Source of the DNA: Leptospira sp.
Lineage (GTDB): Bacteria; Spirochaetota; Leptospiria; Leptospirales; Leptospiraceae
DNA: 61,282 nt
Reading direction: 5' to 3'
Assembly (NCBI GenBank): GCA_027533185.1
Contig: JAPZTS010000010.1
Location: 1 to 61,282 of the forward strand
Shown here: piece by piece, positions 7,277 through 16,688 of the stretch
How positions within the stretch are numbered: position 1 is the stretch's first letter
How the letters are laid out: each line of letters opens with the position of its first letter
The notes under the pieces: generated by a model
Seen by the model: only the letters and a program-made list of their open reading frames with translations
What the model was told of the DNA's origin: nothing
The model's database searches: none
Program-made: the position numbers and the translations under genes

Positions 7277-8992
7277 TTACGCCAATCGGAAATATGCCAT
7301 CATTTCCTGCAATTGAGCCGCCTGGGCAGACATCTGTTCTGCTGTGGCAGAAAGCTCTTCACTTCCACTTGCCATAGATTGTGTGGCGGAATTTAAAACT
7401 ACCATAGCACTTGTTATTTGCTCAACTCCGATACTCTGCTCTCCACTAGCCAATGCAATTCCTTGAACCAAATCACCCGTTTTTTCAATATTGGGAACTA
7501 TCTCATCTAACATTGCCCCGGCTTTTTCAGCGAGTTCTACTGAGGAACTCGCTAAATCTCGAATTTCTTTTGCGGCAACTTGACTACGTTCTGCTAACTT
7601 ACCGACCTCTGTTGCTACAACCGCAAACCCTTTGCCTTGGTCTCCTGCTCGTGCTGCTTCGATTGCGGCATTGAGCGCTAAAAGATTTGTCTGACTGGCG
7701 ATCTCATCAATGACAGATATACGAGTAGCAATTGCCTTCATTGCTTCTACCGTTTTGGCGACAGTATTGCCGCCTTCTTTAGCCAATTTGGCTGCAAGGC
7801 TTGCAATCTCATCGGTGAATTTTGCGTTTTCAGCATTTTGTCTGACGGATGCACTCATCTCTTGTAAGGAAGAAGTAGATTCCTCAACACTTGCCGCTTG
7901 TTGTACCGCCCCATCGCTTAAGCTATAAGATGTCTGGCTTACTTGGTTGGAAGCCTGGCCAATTTGTTCTGCCGTTGTTCGAACTTCGCGAATCGTTTTG
8001 CTAAACGTTTCCAAAAGTTCATTCATCTGAGAGCACATAGCAGCATGCAAACCTTCTTTGTTCTCTAAGGATACCCTTTTGCTGAAATCTCCGTCGGTAG
8101 CTCCATGGACTACTTCACCAATTTCTTGAGTAAGCCGTGTTGCTGCCTCACTCTCTGCTTTGGTATCCTGTAGGCGTTGTTCATCCTTTTGCCTTCGTAC
8201 TAGAAGGTTTTCCTGCATTCGAGATAGGTTGAGTAGCAATTGGTTTAACTCATTCTGACTTTGGTTTAAATCAAATTGATTGGTTAATTCTCCGTTAGAA
8301 ATATTTACGGCGACAGTTACAGCTCTGGAAATAGGTCGAGTAATTGATCTCGTTAATAAAAATCCAAAGATCACGGCAAACACTATAGCAACGATACAAC
8401 CGTAAAGAATGACCGAGGAACTTAAGTTTCGCATATCTTCAGATTCTTTGGACCGAACGTCTAATAGGAAACGTTCTGCTTTATCAAACTCTGCGATTAA
8501 TTTACGAACCCCATCCATAGCTACTTTATCGCTACCAGAACTAAATTTCGCTAAGAATTCATTCATACTTACTTTCCCTATCAAAACATCTCTTCGCATC
8601 TGAATCAGACTTTCAGAGACGCGTATAAATTCCTCACTTTGATTTCTGATTTTTTCAAGACGTACTTGTTGCTCATCATTGTCTGATGTTAATTTTTTTC
8701 CATCTTGCCAAAAACTGTTAAAATTCTTTTTACCAGCAATATAGGGCTCTAGAAATTTATCATTTCCGGATACAAGGAATCCTCTCGATCCTGTTTCCAT
8801 ATTTACCATCGATATCAACATTCCATCACTTGTCGCAAGAACATTGTATGTGTGGGTAGTCCAGCGTTCAGCCTCCGCAAGACGTTTCGTTACAAATCCT
8901 GCTGTCACTACAACTGTAACAAAGATCAAAATGATAGAGATAAGACCAATAGCTAGTCTTGTACCTACACGCCAATTGTTAAAAAAAGCCAT
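7277..8992 (-). CDS. Methyl-accepting chemotaxis protein with CHASE3 sensor
   Basis: 571 residues. TM1 lies at about 13-33. A periplasmic helical CHASE3-type sensor spans about 40-190 ([21 protein letters not shown] is the signature stretch). TM2 is at about 196-215, followed by HAMP and then the signalling domain with the conserved hairpin tip at 428-470 ([21 protein letters not shown]). It should relay an unknown extracellular signal to CheA/CheW. The protein ends in AYFRLA with no NWETF-like CheR tether. A strong AGGAGA site precedes ATG 8992. Single gene. Confidence 0.93.
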   Translation of the reverse strand: MAFFNNWRVGTRLAIGLISIILIFVTVVVTAGFVTKRLAEAERWTTHTYNVLATSDGMLISMVNMETGSRGFLVSGNDKFLEPYIAGKKNFNSFWQDGKKLTSDNDEQQVRLEKIRNQSEEFIRVSESLIQMRRDVLIGKVSMNEFLAKFSSGSDKVAMDGVRKLIAEFDKAERFLLDVRSKESEDMRNLSSSVILYGCIVAIVFAVIFGFLLTRSITRPISRAVTVAVNISNGELTNQFDLNQSQNELNQLLLNLSRMQENLLVRRQKDEQRLQDTKAESEAATRLTQEIGEVVHGATDGDFSKRVSLENKEGLHAAMCSQMNELLETFSKTIREVRTTAEQIGQASNQVSQTSYSLSDGAVQQAASVEESTSSLQEMSASVRQNAENAKFTDEIASLAAKLAKEGGNTVAKTVEAMKAIATRISVIDEIASQTNLLALNAAIEAARAGDQGKGFAVVATEVGKLAERSQVAAKEIRDLASSSVELAEKAGAMLDEIVPNIEKTGDLVQGIALASGEQSIGVEQITSAMVVLNSATQSMASGSEELSATAEQMSAQAAQLQEMMAYFRLA

Positions 8993-9043
8993 CCGATTCT
9001 CCTGCCTCTATATTCTACGATTGTTTCTATTTATAAATAAAAT

Positions 9044-10354
9044 CTAAAATTTCATATTGTAACCAAAAGAAAAATGGAGTACATGGTGTACAAAATTCTG
9101 TTGTTGGTATCTTTGTATAAGAAATGCTTTTAATGCTTCTCTTCCGTAACCATTTGGATCCGCTCCAGGATTCATGGCGCTTAATTCATCAACTCGTGTT
9201 GAAATTAAATCGATCGCAATTTTATTTTGAATTCCATGAACTTTTGATGGATCGTCAACTCGGCCGTCCCTATGATTTGTATCTGCATAAACTCCAGCAT
9301 TACCATATCTGCTTGGTGTATCCCATAAACGAGAATCGGGACGGAACATATCTAAAATCCCAAGAAACAAGCCTTTGTAATTGAATTGTACAGCGGGTGT
9401 GATATCCGAAATTCCACTTCTTTTCTCAGATAAATTTGTTAGATATTGGTAGCCCGCACCTATACTGAAGGTAACGTTAAAATCTTTTTCTTCAAAAATT
9501 TTATGGCTAATGGAGAGTTTGTGATAACTCGTGCCATTCCCACCTCCGCCTCCTTCTGACGTCATTCTGAAAAAAGAATTTAAGGTAGGATTCCAAGTTT
9601 TGAAAAATGGAAATTCTAGGCCAGCAATGAGGTCAAGTGCAGCAACATTATAATTCGGATTGTTTGCCATAAAGGAGCCAGTGATGATTTTTCCAAACTT
9701 TGTATTGTATTTGTGGATAACCGATGCATCGATAAAGTCTTGAAGACCATTTTTTTCCTTCCTAAATCGTATGCTGGATGGATCCCTCGGCTTGGTTCTA
9801 TCTCGCGTCAAAGCATCGTTTATTAAAATATTTGGATTCCCCGAATTTACAGATTCAATATAGGATTTTGTAAAATCCTCTTTATCTCCAGCTGAAGACT
9901 GAAGGAAATAGTCATTGTCTTTATTGGATCTATGGGCTGTCGGAGTATAAATATTGATTCCAATCGTAAGATTCTCAGAAGGTTGAAAGGATACGCCAGT
10001 AGTTATATTCCAAGCCTGGGGAACGGAATTGTAAGCGGTGTTGTCTCTTTGTGATAGTTTATTCCCAAGTACACTAAAACCACGAAACGTATTATCATTC
10101 GAAAGATATTGGTAAAATTGAACTCGTCTACTTGGTTCCTCATCATGTTGCTTTTCTGTTTGATTCGGTCGCGTTTCTTCTGCTTTCAGAATGCTCGTAG
10201 TTGCAATTAAGAAAAAAACTCCACACACAAGGGAGAGTGGTTGTTGCATGATCAATTTATTACGTATCATAAATTTGATGAATAGGATGGATGTATTGAA
10301 AAAAAATGAAAGCGCGTGAACTATCGCATCGGACGTAGTTTTCTTCCTTAGCAT
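9044..10354 (-). CDS. Putative outer-membrane beta-barrel protein
   Basis: About 436 residues; I do not recognise a named family. After a signal region the sequence has alternating strands with aromatic residues (NITTGVSFQPSENLTIGINIY, FNVTFSIGAGYQYLTNL, LHFSFGYNMKF) and ends in a phenylalanine, the usual barrel C-terminus. A Gly-rich turn (EGGGGGNGTSYH) lies mid-protein. The start is uncertain. ATG 10354 has AGGCAGGA nine bases upstream. A Met about 28 residues later would place the signal peptide (LSLVCGVFFLIATTSILKAEE) right at the N-terminus. It probably transports or binds something at the outer membrane. Confidence 0.6.
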   Translation of the reverse strand: MLRKKTTSDAIVHALSFFFNTSILFIKFMIRNKLIMQQPLSLVCGVFFLIATTSILKAEETRPNQTEKQHDEEPSRRVQFYQYLSNDNTFRGFSVLGNKLSQRDNTAYNSVPQAWNITTGVSFQPSENLTIGINIYTPTAHRSNKDNDYFLQSSAGDKEDFTKSYIESVNSGNPNILINDALTRDRTKPRDPSSIRFRKEKNGLQDFIDASVIHKYNTKFGKIITGSFMANNPNYNVAALDLIAGLEFPFFKTWNPTLNSFFRMTSEGGGGGNGTSYHKLSISHKIFEEKDFNVTFSIGAGYQYLTNLSEKRSGISDITPAVQFNYKGLFLGILDMFRPDSRLWDTPSRYGNAGVYADTNHRDGRVDDPSKVHGIQNKIAIDLISTRVDELSAMNPGADPNGYGREALKAFLIQRYQQQNFVHHVLHFSFGYNMKF

Positions 10355-10590
10355 GAGTGACATTCCTGCCTAATTAGGACGAGAATATATTATAAGAAAA
10401 TACAAAAATTAAAATAATACAAAATGAACTCCAATGATTTTGTTTTTTAAATTGTGTTAAGGATTCAAGCAAGCAAAGGAAACAAATCTAAACTGGTTTT
10501 AATGAGTTTCCATCATAGCAAAAATCTTGAAAGAATCTTTATGTTTCGTTGACTGACTAGGCAGAGGATATATTTTATCCGTTGTATTGA

Positions 10591-11466
10591 ATGAGAAACA
10601 TCGTACATATCCTAATGGCAATGGTATTTCAAAACAAGGCCATTTATTTAGTTTTATTTGCTGCCAACTGCAAGCCCGACTTGAACAGCCCTTATGAATT
10701 CGGAACTTCAGAATTCTATAAAAACCAATCTTTTGTATGCCTCGTTAGTCCTCTGAGTTTCTGTAATAGCAACCGAAATGGAACCAATGGCATTGTAGAT
10801 TTTAACGCGATTCCAGGGAGAAGACTTTGGCTACGGGCAGAGGGGCTTTCCTTCGTGGATTCCTCTCCTGTCACAAGTTGGGTTGATCTAAGCGGGAATG
10901 GAAATGATCTCACTCCTGGAACTGCACCTATATTTATTTCTACTACAAATCCGATCAACGGAAAACCTGTGGTCCGGTTTCAGTTTGGACTCGGAAGTAA
11001 TTTAATAAAATCTGCTCCTGTTGGAGTAAATGCTTCTGACTCAGGTAGTTTGTTTTTCGTAGCACGACTCCCGTTGGTAGTAAATAGCAATGTGCTGACA
11101 ATAGGACCTATAGGTGGTGGGGGCCGCGAATTCCAAATCACTTCAGCTGGTGTGATAGCCGTAAATAGATCTGGAATTACCACAGTCGCCACGTATAACT
11201 CTGGTTGGGTGGCAAACACTGTTCACCAAATTTCTATATTACAAAATGGAGTAAACAATGTTGTTATTAAATTCGACGGAATACAAATGGTTTCAGTGAC
11301 GCCAGGTTCTACGGGTTATACGGCAGGTAATTTGAGTTTAGGTGCAGGCGGGGCAGAGATGGATCTCGCGGAGCTCTTGTATTTTGACAATAGGGTATCT
11401 GATGAAAACACAGTAACCATTGAATGTTACTTAGGAAATCGTTATGGTACATTTTCCTGCCCTTAA
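10591..11466 (+). CDS. Lipoprotein with LamG/concanavalin-like domain
   Basis: 291 residues with a lipobox LFAANC, C27 being the predicted lipidation site. From about residue 75 the sequence has the beta-sandwich features of a LamG/ConA-like fold: GRRLWLRAEGLSFVDSSPVTSWVDLSGNGNDLTPG, a typical opening, and a late block LAELLYFDNRVSDE...IECYLGNRYG. This layout is frequent in Leptospira and Bacteroidetes surface lipoproteins and usually binds carbohydrate or protein; the ligand is unknown. No clear ribosome site precedes ATG 10591; an internal Met at 10615 is an alternative. Single gene. Confidence 0.7.
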   Translation: MRNIVHILMAMVFQNKAIYLVLFAANCKPDLNSPYEFGTSEFYKNQSFVCLVSPLSFCNSNRNGTNGIVDFNAIPGRRLWLRAEGLSFVDSSPVTSWVDLSGNGNDLTPGTAPIFISTTNPINGKPVVRFQFGLGSNLIKSAPVGVNASDSGSLFFVARLPLVVNSNVLTIGPIGGGGREFQITSAGVIAVNRSGITTVATYNSGWVANTVHQISILQNGVNNVVIKFDGIQMVSVTPGSTGYTAGNLSLGAGGAEMDLAELLYFDNRVSDENTVTIECYLGNRYGTFSCP

Positions 11467-11541
11467 ACTACAGAGTTGAATCATATAAAAGTTTATGTAT
11501 TGAAATGAAATACTATTGTATGTTAGCTGATTGTATGAATT

Positions 11542-11766
11542 ATGAAAAATAATATCAATCCCAAAAAACTTTTACTATCTAAATGGACTTCTGTTGCAGT
11601 AAATGAAAAAGAAAAACACTTTCTTGTTACCAGAGTTCACTTGCAGGATGGCTCCGCACAGAAATTCGGCCAAGTCACAATCGAAGCAATCCTTACAAAC
11701 AGCACAAAAAATATACATTGGAAGTCGTTGAAAGATAGATCACTTTGGTTGCCAGGATGGTTATAG
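11542..11766 (+). CDS. Trp-rich small protein, TIGR02450-like
   Basis: A 74-residue protein matching the small tryptophan-rich family I know as TIGR02450. It begins INPKKLLLSKWTSV, followed by NEKEKHFLVTRV and ending IHWKSLKDRSLWLPGW. The conserved tryptophans are at the expected points. Cytoplasmic, no signal peptide. The function of the family is unknown to me. It stands alone and converges with the large kinase gene on the other strand. Confidence 0.8.
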   Translation: MKNNINPKKLLLSKWTSVAVNEKEKHFLVTRVHLQDGSAQKFGQVTIEAILTNSTKNIHWKSLKDRSLWLPGWL

Positions 11767-11826
11767 CTTTCAAAATACTTTTTTCCAGATTGATTCGCTG
11801 AAGGTCATCAATCATGCGTCTAAAGA

Positions 11827-14800
11827 CTAGTTTTCTTTTTTGTGAAAAGCTGAATCAAGTAAGCGAGATTTCATTTTTTTTCCCTTCCAATCCAAAATCA
11901 GGAAAGTAGCATCATCTGAAAATCCATTTGAGCCACTAAAGTCATATATCGTGGACAAAATGTTCTCTTTGGCTAGCTCTATGGGCAAAGAATAGTTAGA
12001 TTCTAAGAGTGCTTCCCAACGATCTTCTCCAAATAATACCTTATTGGTATCCTGTACTTCGGTTATTCCATCAGTATACAAAACGATTCGATCTCCTTTT
12101 TCCAAAGGAATACTAATTTTTGGATACAGATTTCCTTCCATGAGACCTAAGGCCTTTCCTGGAATTTGGAATCTTTGTACCTTTCCCTGTCGGATAAGTA
12201 AAAAAGCAGGATGACCAGCATTTGCCACTTCTATCATCTCTGATTCCAAGTCTAAATCGAAAAGTTGCGCTGTTATAAAATTGCCAGCTAAATTTCCTCT
12301 CAGATCCGAATTGGTCGCCTCTAAAAAGTCCTCCAAGCTTAGGTAGGATGATTTTTGAAAGAGTAATTTTAAACTGCCAGCAATCAATGCGGCTGAAAGC
12401 CCGTGACCAGAAACATCGGCAATCATATACCTTAGCTTCCGATCTCTCAGTTCCAGCATATCATAAAAATCCCCGCCGATAGAATCCTGACTCTGAATAA
12501 ATGTTACGATCGTAAATTCCGGGTGATCGTTTGTGATTTTTGGGAGCAGAGACTCTTGGATTTTTTTTGCTTTTTCGTATTCTTTTAACAGATATCTTTC
12601 TTTGTCTTTGATCCTCAGAAGATTTTTAATCAAAGCTAAAAGTTCATCTGCTAAGAATGGTTTGGCGAGATAGGCATCGGAACCTAAGATCGTGACTTCT
12701 TTTCTCGTGGATTCTTCTGCTTTCGCTGTAAGTAAAATAGAGGGAATCGTTTTGAATCTTCGATCTGATTTGTATGTATGGATTAAGTCCGTGCCCGACT
12801 TCTTTGGCATCATTAAATCTGTAATTACTAGGTCTGGCATGATTTGAAAAATCTTACTTAGACCTTCTTCTCCATCAAAAGCTCTGAAAACTTGGTATCC
12901 AGCCTCCTCTAATAGTTCTTGGAGATAACTGCCTAAGTCAGGATTGTCTTCGACTACCAATATTTTCGCTGTGTCTCTTTCTTTTTTCTTTGTTAGGTTA
13001 TTTTGAGCGGAATCTTCCGCGCCTGCAGATAGTACAGATATTAGTATTTGAAGCAAATCCTTATTTGTTGAAATAGATTTGACAGTGCTATTGATTTCGG
13101 CTTTCGGAAGAGTAAACCAAAATGTAGATCCCTCTCCGCGTTTTGATGATAATCCTATTTCTCCGCCATGAAATTCTATTAACTCTCGAACTAGTGAAAG
13201 TCCAAGACCTGTGCCTTCTTGCTCTTTTGTTAAACTTACTTCTGAGTAGCCAAATCTTTGAAATAGACGTGGGATTTTCTCTTCCTCTATTCCTAAACCC
13301 GTATCTTGGATTTCATATAGAATCTGTTTATTCTCTCCTTCTTTGATTCGAATGGAAATGGAACCTTCAGAAGGTGTGAATTTTAATGCATTGGAAAGTA
13401 AATTATGAATGCATTTTTCAATCTGATTCGGGTCCGCGAAAACTATCGGGGTTTTAGACTCGATAAAAATGGATGTTTTGATTTGTTTTTTTTCGAATAA
13501 AAAAGAGAATTCTTGCAGAATCTCATTAGACATTTCTTCAAGCGAAAACGATATTCGACTCAATTGAAATTTGCCCGCTATTAGCTTTTGTAAGTCTAGC
13601 AGCTGATTTACGAGGTTAGAGAGCCTTTTTGCATTTTTATAAACTATACTTAACTTTGACTCCGTAAGCTCGTTTCTTTTGGTCAAGGCAGCTTCAATTG
13701 GCCCTAAAATTAAAGTTAAGGGTGTTCTAAGTTCATGTGAGATATTCGCAAAAAATGCGGTTTTTTGTTCATCTTCTCTTTTCAATGCTTTTGTTTTTGC
13801 ATCGACCTCAGATTGGAGATTTTCTGTTAAGTGTTCAGCAGTTAGAAATGCATTTGAAAAAATCTTCGCGAGTATCGTTGATTGCGATACTAAAAAAACA
13901 AAAAAACCTATAGGCGCAATATGGATACCATATATGAGTTTGTGAGAGAGGAAAAGATCATGGAGGATTGTCGCAATTACAAAGAGATAACCAACGCCCA
14001 TTATCTTTGCACCTGGTCGATTTCTGTAAATTGCGAAAAACAATCCTGAACTAACAAAAATTATAATTATAAGTGTTTGTAGCTGTATATAGGAGAGTAA
14101 ACTTGTATATGCAATTGAAGGAAAAAATAGAATTACGCCAAGAAAAAATGCTCCAAACAGAGAATTGAAATAAAGTGGCATGGCAAAGATATCATTTGGA
14201 AATAAAATTTTCCATAACCATGGGAAGACGATAATGAGACCCACATAACCAAAATATTCAAACGTATTCATCCATTCATAGAGCTCAGCATGTGGGAAAT
14301 AAAATTCCAAAATTTTTCCAGTTCCTATAATTCGGATCATAAAAAGGAAACAAATGATTGAAAAAGTTAGACTTCGTTTATCTTTTTTTCGAAAAAGCCA
14401 TAAAACGAAGTGATAAACTCCCATAATCGCTGTTACACCTAAGAAAAAAATATCTTGGATAATAGAATTTGAAAATTGTATCAATATACGATTTTTCGTT
14501 CCGAGATAAGGAACTGTCCAGGGTCCTCCCTTGAATTCATGGAAGTTGCTAATTTGCCAAATGAATTCCCCGTATACTCTGCATTTGGGAGATAAGCTTC
14601 CTAAAGAGGACCCTAAATTTGGTATGGCTTTTCTTTCCGTGTCCGATACTGTACCTGAATACAAAATCAAATCAGGTCCACAATATAACCTATGCGCAGT
14701 AGGAATGGAAGATACATAGACCATAAACTCTTCTTCAGGAAGATCATACACTCGCAATCGCAAGGTACCAGATCCTAAGCCATTCTTTTGGTTCGGATCC

Positions 14801-15075
14801 AATTTCCCGTTCCATATAAGAGGAACCTCATGAAACAAACTGGATTCTTTTGGAAAGCTACCATATGTTAGAAGTTTGCTGGGATAAAATTCCCAATTTC
14901 CTTTTAAGGAAATCATCGGTGATTTGGATGAATCCCAATTTCTTAGGTCTAATCTTCCTGAAATGGCAAATGGATCAAAAACTGTCTCATCACCAGCCGA
15001 TTTGCAGTAGCTTTGGAAAAGACAAATTAAGAAAAAGCAAAGAAGACCTCGTTTCACAGATATTAAACGAATCAA
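11827..15075 (-). CDS. 7TM hybrid sensor kinase with receiver and PP2C (SpoIIE/RsbU) phosphatase domain
   Basis: 1082 residues. The order is a signal/lipobox-like start (C24); an extracytoplasmic 7TMR-DISM-type sensor at about 30-195; seven membrane segments at 205-410; HisKA with H447 in ANISHELRTP; a HATPase with GTGLGLSL near 622; a receiver with D753 in VITDLMMP; and a PP2C/SpoIIE phosphatase with GGDFYD near 867 and NGFSDDATF near 1050. The chain therefore runs from external signal to phosphorelay to Ser/Thr phosphatase, as in RsbU-like partner switching; no anti-sigma partner is in the window. The start is TTG 15075 with a modest AAGGGC site, or GTG 15057. Confidence 0.9.
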   Translation of the reverse strand: MIRLISVKRGLLCFFLICLFQSYCKSAGDETVFDPFAISGRLDLRNWDSSKSPMISLKGNWEFYPSKLLTYGSFPKESSLFHEVPLIWNGKLDPNQKNGLGSGTLRLRVYDLPEEEFMVYVSSIPTAHRLYCGPDLILYSGTVSDTERKAIPNLGSSLGSLSPKCRVYGEFIWQISNFHEFKGGPWTVPYLGTKNRILIQFSNSIIQDIFFLGVTAIMGVYHFVLWLFRKKDKRSLTFSIICFLFMIRIIGTGKILEFYFPHAELYEWMNTFEYFGYVGLIIVFPWLWKILFPNDIFAMPLYFNSLFGAFFLGVILFFPSIAYTSLLSYIQLQTLIIIIFVSSGLFFAIYRNRPGAKIMGVGYLFVIATILHDLFLSHKLIYGIHIAPIGFFVFLVSQSTILAKIFSNAFLTAEHLTENLQSEVDAKTKALKREDEQKTAFFANISHELRTPLTLILGPIEAALTKRNELTESKLSIVYKNAKRLSNLVNQLLDLQKLIAGKFQLSRISFSLEEMSNEILQEFSFLFEKKQIKTSIFIESKTPIVFADPNQIEKCIHNLLSNALKFTPSEGSISIRIKEGENKQILYEIQDTGLGIEEEKIPRLFQRFGYSEVSLTKEQEGTGLGLSLVRELIEFHGGEIGLSSKRGEGSTFWFTLPKAEINSTVKSISTNKDLLQILISVLSAGAEDSAQNNLTKKKERDTAKILVVEDNPDLGSYLQELLEEAGYQVFRAFDGEEGLSKIFQIMPDLVITDLMMPKKSGTDLIHTYKSDRRFKTIPSILLTAKAEESTRKEVTILGSDAYLAKPFLADELLALIKNLLRIKDKERYLLKEYEKAKKIQESLLPKITNDHPEFTIVTFIQSQDSIGGDFYDMLELRDRKLRYMIADVSGHGLSAALIAGSLKLLFQKSSYLSLEDFLEATNSDLRGNLAGNFITAQLFDLDLESEMIEVANAGHPAFLLIRQGKVQRFQIPGKALGLMEGNLYPKISIPLEKGDRIVLYTDGITEVQDTNKVLFGEDRWEALLESNYSLPIELAKENILSTIYDFSGSNGFSDDATFLILDWKGKKMKSRLLDSAFHKKEN

Positions 15076-15236
15076 ATTTACTGGCCCTTGTATAGCATTT
15101 TTCGCGGGAATGAAGAGCTTTTGTTTAAGCGCTCCTCTAACTCTTGTTCAGTCGAATCATTTACAATTTTGCAAAGTTGTCATTAAATTCTGTGAGTCAT
15201 CTAGGAAAATTCACTAGTCAGTGGCTTAAACAGACT

Positions 15237-16526
15237 TTACGAACGAAATTCTGCTTTTTCTAACCGATCCATATAATTTGTTCTAAAGCTATTGTAAATT
15301 TCTTTCAAACTTTGTTTTCTATAGAGAGCTATTGAGATATGAATGAGGGTATGTAGCAGTAAACAGAGGAGAAGTCCTTCAAAGATCCCAAGTTTGTATA
15401 CCAAAATTCCACAAACAGTGGCAAGGCTGATTGCATACTTTCCATGATGGTCAAAAACAGACCTAAGACCATAAATCATTTTTCCTCCTGTAAAGACCAT
15501 GATTATACCCAACGTGTATTGCGGGAGGTAAGTAAGTAAATCAGGAAAGAATAAAAGGCCAAGTATCACAGCAGCACAAAACAAATTAGACAATTTTGTT
15601 ACCGCTCCGGCGTATGCGTTTGTGCTACTTTTTGCTAAACCATCAAGATTGGTCATGCCGCCAAAAAATGAAGATCCAAGATTAGCTATCCAAATTGCAA
15701 GTAGACTGTTGTTCGTGTGGCAGTGTCTGCCTAGAGGATCAATTTTTTCTATAGCCGCATTGCTCATAACTTGTTCAATAACGTCAATGGAGCCTAACAT
15801 CATCGCATAACCGATCATTTTGGCAATACCTGTAAAGGCATCTGTATGGAAAAAGCTGGGATGAGGCAGAGGAAACTGAATCGAAAAGGGTATTGGTTCA
15901 ATGGTAAGTTTTGGCAGTGCTAGGTAAAACATACTTAGCACACCGATAATCATGATTGTAAAATAGGAAATTCCTGGGGATACTTTGCTGTATTTTTGAA
16001 AAAGATAAATAAACAGGATAAAAGATACCAATGAAAAACCGATGAGTTCTATTCGGGCAATATTCCACCATTCGTTTTGTTCCTGTAAGGTGGTATACAA
16101 AAAAGGAAAGAATTTTAAAGCAATTTTTAGACCAATACCGGCAAGAAGTCCCTCGACTAAATAAACTGGAACTAGCAGTAGTATATGTCTCTGTAAATTA
16201 AATTTCCAAACAACTATCTGCATAAGTGCTGTTAGAAAAATTAAAAATGGCATGTTCTCCATTCCGAATTCAGCCACACCAAAGGCCAGTGCGGGAGCGA
16301 GGCCCGCTGCTATTCCTGGTGTTCCAACATAGTTTCCTTTTCGAAATAGGGAAGTAAGATAACCGACGATACATGCAAATACAACTGTGATGAGTCCTAT
16401 TCGAATAGGGAAATCGGACATTATGCAAATCCCAGCACTTAAGGGAATTGCCATACATCCCGTGATAAATCCTGCCGCCGCATCACGTTTTATATATTTT
16501 AATTGATCTTGTAAAGCTGCGATCAT
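15237..16526 (-). CDS. SulP-family anion transporter without STAS domain
   Basis: 429 residues, almost entirely membrane segments (about 11-12). The N-terminus AAAGFITGCMAIPLSAGICIMS matches the SulP/SLC26 entry region. GTPGIAAGLAPALAFG, and later SSFFGGMTNLDGLAKSSTNAYAGA, resemble the substrate-site helices of the family. Known SulP proteins move sulfate, bicarbonate or other anions, commonly with Na+ or H+, and usually carry a C-terminal STAS domain of about 100 residues. Here the chain stops soon after the last helix, so STAS is missing. GGAG precedes the ATG. Substrate unknown. Confidence 0.8.
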   Translation of the reverse strand: MIAALQDQLKYIKRDAAAGFITGCMAIPLSAGICIMSDFPIRIGLITVVFACIVGYLTSLFRKGNYVGTPGIAAGLAPALAFGVAEFGMENMPFLIFLTALMQIVVWKFNLQRHILLLVPVYLVEGLLAGIGLKIALKFFPFLYTTLQEQNEWWNIARIELIGFSLVSFILFIYLFQKYSKVSPGISYFTIMIIGVLSMFYLALPKLTIEPIPFSIQFPLPHPSFFHTDAFTGIAKMIGYAMMLGSIDVIEQVMSNAAIEKIDPLGRHCHTNNSLLAIWIANLGSSFFGGMTNLDGLAKSSTNAYAGAVTKLSNLFCAAVILGLLFFPDLLTYLPQYTLGIIMVFTGGKMIYGLRSVFDHHGKYAISLATVCGILVYKLGIFEGLLLCLLLHTLIHISIALYRKQSLKEIYNSFRTNYMDRLEKAEFRS

Positions 16527-16688
16527 TTTGACTCCATCGATGTATTGGATTCAGTCTCGGAAGAAAATTATTTGATAGCAACTTTATTTCTTAAGACGAC
16601 TAAAAAAATCCTATTATCATTCCGAATTTCTATTTCACGAAATTTGATTCGGCAATGAAGATCCAGTGTAACAACATTAAAAATAGAA

